6,443 nt of DNA from Methyloprofundus sp. (GTDB lineage Bacteria > Pseudomonadota > Gammaproteobacteria > Methylococcales > Methylomonadaceae), in contig JAUXBW010000132.1 of the NCBI GenBank assembly GCA_030619185.1, forward strand, positions 1 to 6,443, written 5' to 3'. Shown here piece after piece: positions 6,239 through 6,443 of the stretch. Made by a program: the position numbers and the translations under genes. Under the pieces are notes generated by a model. That model worked only from the letters and a program-made list of their open reading frames with translations. It did not search any database and was not told where the DNA came from. How positions within the stretch are numbered: the first letter of the stretch is position 1; the number at the start of each line of letters is the position of its first letter.

Positions 6239-6262
6239 AACAAAAAATCGCAGGAGTATGGG

Positions 6263-6443
6263 ATGAGTAATGGTTTGAATGCCAATATGTTAGATCAGCT
6301 TGATATAGATCCAGATGAAACCAAAGAATGGCTGGAAGCATTAGGCGCGATTCAAGAGCAAGATGGTAGTGAGCGTGTCCAGTTTATTATTGGACAGCTG
6401 GTCGAAATGGCAAGACAATCAGGGACGAGCATTCCTTTTAGTG
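6263..6443 (+). CDS. aceE: Pyruvate dehydrogenase E1 component, homodimeric type, N-terminal fragment
   Basis: Sixty codons and one base are visible before the right edge; the full family protein is close to 890 residues. The N-terminus DIDPDETKEWLEALGAIQEQ followed by GSERVQFIIGQLVEMAR and SGTSIPFS matches the start of AceE (E. coli: DVDPIETRDWLQAIESV...GVERAQYLIDQLLAEAR). This N-terminal region binds the E2 subunit in the complex; the thiamine diphosphate domains lie beyond the window. The start is fixed by AGGAG at 6252-6256, 6 nt upstream; an ATG at 6258 is out of frame. The enzyme decarboxylates pyruvate and passes the acetyl group to E2 lipoyl domains. It follows eda by 238 bp on the same strand and acts on the pyruvate that eda makes. 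The REP pair and possible control sites between them suggest that it has its own promoter. Confidence 0.93.
   Translation, partial: MSNGLNANMLDQLDIDPDETKEWLEALGAIQEQDGSERVQFIIGQLVEMARQSGTSIPFS

Overview
The window (6443 bp, moderately AT-rich) looks like chromosomal DNA of a gammaproteobacterium. The Edd, Eda and AceE proteins are close to the enterobacterial forms by eye. The pairing of Entner-Doudoroff genes with pyruvate dehydrogenase E1, together with REP-type intergenic repeats, would suit a gammaproteobacterial methanotroph (Methylococcales-like). That placement is an inference, because no C1 gene lies in the window.

Left part, minus strand (1689 down to 1): a tightly packed operon of two paralogous DUF1538 membrane proteins that overlap by 4 bp. 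A gene for a small P-II-like signalling protein follows 13 bp later and runs off the left edge. No function is established for DUF1538. The layout suggests a two-subunit membrane transporter controlled by its own P-II-like protein, and this is the least described system here.

Middle (1690-3163): a 388-bp intergenic region holds an AT-rich ladder of three alternating ATTGAT/ATCAAT half-sites and an imperfect palindromic repeat. It is followed on the plus strand by a Tat-exported TRAP solute-binding protein of the TakP (2-oxoacid-binding) type. No TRAP membrane subunits are present in the window.

Right part, plus strand (3397-6443): edd (6-phosphogluconate dehydratase), eda (KDPG aldolase) and the first 60 codons of aceE (pyruvate dehydrogenase E1). 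Together they take 6-phosphogluconate to pyruvate plus glyceraldehyde 3-phosphate, and pyruvate on to acetyl-CoA.

Every intergenic gap from the TRAP gene to aceE contains a pair of inverted hairpins whose outer ends read GTAG...CTAC. This is the architecture of REP/BIME elements mobilised by RAYT (TnpA-REP) proteins. One of them supplies the stop codon of eda, and another separates edd from eda and leaves eda without a visible Shine-Dalgarno sequence.
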